Assembly: GCA_046262515.1 (NCBI GenBank)
Contig: JBHEMP010000115.1
Location: 1-21,765 of the forward strand
Source of the DNA: JAXDLW01 sp046262515
GTDB lineage: Bacteria; Chloroflexota; Dormibacteria; DASZGP01
Reading direction: 5' to 3'
Length of the DNA: 21,765 nucleotides
A model generated the notes under the pieces. It was given only the letters and a program-made list of their open reading frames with translations. It had not been told where the DNA came from and did no database searches. Positions 20,326 to 21,765 of this stretch are shown in pieces; the first letter of the stretch is position 1, and each line of letters opens with the position of its first letter. A program made the translations under genes and the position numbers.

Positions 20326-20405
20326 AGTGCGCTCAGGCGGCGCCTCGCGCCATCAGGGGAACTACCCAAAGTTGTGGCCCTGCGACATGAGTAGTGCGAC
20401 TCAGG
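20326..20405 (+). repeat. Near-direct repeat in the cupredoxin/pip intergenic region
   Basis: AGTGCGCTCAGG (20326-20337) and AGTGCGACTCAGG (20393-20405) differ by one inserted A. A third AGTGCG occurs at 20281-20286 near the cupredoxin start. Spacing between the first two starts is 67 bases. They may be operator half-sites; no regulator is identified. Confidence 0.35.
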
Positions 20406-20419
20406 AGCCGACGGCACTC

Positions 20420-20425
20420 TACAAT
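20420..20425 (+). promoter_or_regulatory. -10 hexamer giving a near-leaderless start for proline iminopeptidase
   Basis: TACAAT matches TATAAT at 5/6 and ends seven bases before TTG 20433. It is the best -10 among the leaderless-type starts here. Confidence 0.45.
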
Positions 20426-20432
20426 TCGGTCA

Positions 20433-21407
20433 TTGGTTGGTCTGCGGATCAAGGGGGGCGAAACGATCGACTACTTTGATAACAGCGGGCGGCAGGACGG
20501 CCTGTCCGGTGGCGTGCGCATGATCCCGATTTCCACACCCAAGGGCGAATTCAAGGTCTGGACCAGGCGCGTCGGGAACAATCCCGCGGTCAAGGTCCTC
20601 CTGCTCCACGGCGGGCCCGGCGCGACACATGAGTACTGGCAGTGCTGCGACAGCTACTTTCCCGCGGCGGGCATCGAGTACTACTACTACGACCAGCTCG
20701 GCTCGGCCTTCAGCGACCAGCCCGACGAACCGGACCTCTGGGAGATCGATCGGTTCGTCGACGAGCTTGAGCAGGTCCGCCAGGCGCTGGGCCTGGACCG
20801 GCAGAACCTGGTCCTGATGGGGCATTCCTGGGGAGGCACCCTGGCCATCGAGTACGCGCTGGCGCACCAGGAACACGTAAAGGCCCTCGTGATCTCGAAC
20901 ATGGTTTGTAGCATCCCCGGCTACAACGACTACGCGACAAACACCCTGATGCCCCAGATGGATCAGCGAGTCCTCGCGCAGATCAAGGCGATGGAGGCGT
21001 CCGGTGACACGGAGAACCCGCTGTACATGGAGCTGCTCATCCCCCACCACTACGAACAGCACTTCCTGCGTATGCCCGCGGCAGAGTGGCCCGACCCCCT
21101 GACACGCGGTTCCGTAACACTCAACCGCAAGGTCTACGTGCCTATGCAGGGGCCCAGCGAACTGGGCGCGTCGGGCAAGCTCCTCAACTGGGACCGCACC
21201 AATGACCTTTCCCGGATCACCGTACCGACGCTGACGATCGGCGCGACGCACGACACGATGGACCCGGCCGTCATGAAGCGCATGGCGGAACTGGTGCAGC
21301 ACGGTCAGTATCTGCACTGCCCCAACGGCTCCCACATGGCGATGTATGACGACCAGGAGGTGTACTTCGACGGAGTGATCGGCTTTCTGAGGAGCCTCCC
21401 CGCCTGA
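20433..21407 (+). CDS. pip: Proline iminopeptidase family (S33) peptidase
   Basis: Proline iminopeptidases release N-terminal proline from peptides; relatives also hydrolyse other N-terminal residues or esters. Numbered from TTG 20433 (324 aa), the sequence shows the oxyanion motif HGGPG (59-63), the nucleophile Ser132 in GHSWGG, catalytic Asp274 in ATHDTMDP and His301 in NGSHMAMY. No signal peptide is present, so it is cytoplasmic. Family similarity begins at DYFDNSGR just after residue 12, so the start must precede 20469. GTG 20394 would place TACAAT inside the gene. TTG 20433 is seven bases after that hexamer. A run AAGGGGGG (20451-20458) sits at Shine-Dalgarno distance from ACG/ATC codons, so a non-standard start near 20463-20466 cannot be excluded. 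Asparaginase follows 38 bases after the stop. Confidence 0.9.
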   Translation: MVGLRIKGGETIDYFDNSGRQDGLSGGVRMIPISTPKGEFKVWTRRVGNNPAVKVLLLHGGPGATHEYWQCCDSYFPAAGIEYYYYDQLGSAFSDQPDEPDLWEIDRFVDELEQVRQALGLDRQNLVLMGHSWGGTLAIEYALAHQEHVKALVISNMVCSIPGYNDYATNTLMPQMDQRVLAQIKAMEASGDTENPLYMELLIPHHYEQHFLRMPAAEWPDPLTRGSVTLNRKVYVPMQGPSELGASGKLLNWDRTNDLSRITVPTLTIGATHDTMDPAVMKRMAELVQHGQYLHCPNGSHMAMYDDQEVYFDGVIGFLRSLPA

Positions 21408-21432
21408 CGTCACCGCGAGGATCGCCGTCCAG

Positions 21433-21438
21433 TACGAT
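21433..21438 (+). promoter_or_regulatory. -10-like hexamer for asparaginase, leaderless type
   Basis: TACGAT ends seven bases before GTG 21446, the same hexamer as at 5544-5549. No Shine-Dalgarno is seen. Confidence 0.4.
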
Positions 21439-21445
21439 CCGGGTC

Positions 21446-21765
21446 GTGAGTCAAGCCAAGGCACCCGGTGAGCCCATGCGACCCGCGTTGCTTGCCGAGG
21501 TGGTCCGGGCAGGCGTTATTGAGAGCCGGCACTACGGTTCCGTGGTCGTCACCGATGACGCGGGCGCGGTAATCCACTTTGCCGGCGAGCCGGACCGGCG
21601 ATGCTACCTCCGTTCCAGCTCGAAACCCATCCAGGCCATACCGCTTGTGGAGTCCGGCGCCGCTGATGCCTTCGGACTGACACCGCAAGAGATTGCAGTC
21701 GCCTGCGGCTCGCACAGCGGCGAGCAGGTCCACGTCGACGCCGTCCGGGAGATGCTCGGCAGGGC
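21446..21765 (+). CDS. L-asparaginase II-type (3' truncated by window edge)
   Basis: The frame runs from GTG 21446 to the window end without a stop. The visible 106 residues match the asparaginase II family (Pfam Asparaginase_II type, unrelated in fold to E. coli AnsB): AEVVRAGVIESRHYGSVVV near the N-terminus, then LRSSSKPIQAIPLVESGAAD and the signature VACGSHSGE. These enzymes hydrolyse asparagine to aspartate and ammonia; no signal peptide is seen, so it is probably cytoplasmic. ATG 21476 is an alternative start, but the GTG lies seven bases after TACGAT. It follows proline iminopeptidase on the same strand, a pairing that suggests use of peptide and amino-acid nitrogen. Confidence 0.9.
   Translation, partial: MSQAKAPGEPMRPALLAEVVRAGVIESRHYGSVVVTDDAGAVIHFAGEPDRRCYLRSSSKPIQAIPLVESGAADAFGLTPQEIAVACGSHSGEQVHVDAVREMLGR

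Noticed and set aside
20430..21464. 344-aa open frame on the minus strand
   Set aside because: It is antisense to proline iminopeptidase, whose motifs HGGPG and GHSWGG are in the plus frame.
1..21765. CRISPR arrays, insertion sequences, integrases or phage genes
   Set aside because: No regularly spaced direct repeats, transposase motifs or terminal inverted repeats were seen. The only short repeats are the two near-direct copies at 20326 and 20393.

Overview
The window is about two-thirds G+C, and its coding content matches soil-type, high-GC, mostly monoderm bacteria. It carries a class E/F-like sortase, a WS/DGAT wax-ester/triacylglycerol synthase, two DegV/FakB proteins, a PlsY acyltransferase, a LAL-type LuxR regulator, a type-II asparaginase, a tRNA without encoded CCA, and many GTG/TTG starts. 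PlsY and DegV together with WS/DGAT fit Chloroflexota/Dormibacterota-like lineages or a deep actinobacterium. The sequence alone does not settle this. There are no rRNA genes, CRISPR arrays, transposases, integrases or phage genes. The genes are tightly packed and no gene-free stretch exceeds about 180 bases.

Layout, left to right. The 3' part of fdhD (1-591, +) converges on a two-repeat PATAN/DUF4388-like protein (635-1426, -). Next come a sortase (1500-2345, -), an unrecognised protein (2447-2989, +) and tRNA-Lys(CTT). A small four-helix membrane protein (3323-3709, +) converges, across a perfect 12-bp hairpin, on a glycine-zipper stress protein (-) and a YajO-like aldo/keto reductase (-). 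Diverging from the reductase is a tightly overlapped + strand operon: an SRPBCC-like protein, PlsY and a DegV/FakB protein. An orphan amino-acid-type solute-binding lipoprotein follows. A small membrane protein (-) separates it from a second, canonical DegV, which leads directly into a membrane GGDEF-EAL protein (+).

The next block (-) has a secreted coiled-coil lytic transglycosylase and WS/DGAT. WS/DGAT diverges from an alpha/beta hydrolase (14392-15147, +) whose expected catalytic His is Asn. Then come a 79-aa unknown and YceI (both -), an MGT-type glycosyltransferase (+) with an operator-like dyad upstream, a LAL-like LuxR protein without its ATPase domain (-), and a membrane-anchored cupredoxin (-). 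The window ends with proline iminopeptidase and the start of asparaginase II (both +).

Two themes connect the genes. The first is acyl-chain handling: FakB/DegV proteins carry fatty acids for phosphorylation, PlsY uses acyl-phosphate to make lysophosphatidate, WS/DGAT stores acyl groups as neutral lipid, and SRPBCC and YceI folds commonly bind lipids or isoprenoids. The second is gene-start architecture. About ten starts lack a Shine-Dalgarno and instead have a -10-like hexamer ending 5-8 bases before the start codon, the geometry of leaderless transcripts. About eight others have strong GGAGG-type sites. The least ordinary items are the PlsY-FakB-SRPBCC operon, the His-to-Asn hydrolase beside WS/DGAT, the ATPase-less LAL regulator, the sortase without the usual arginine, and a probable CTG start on the transglycosylase.
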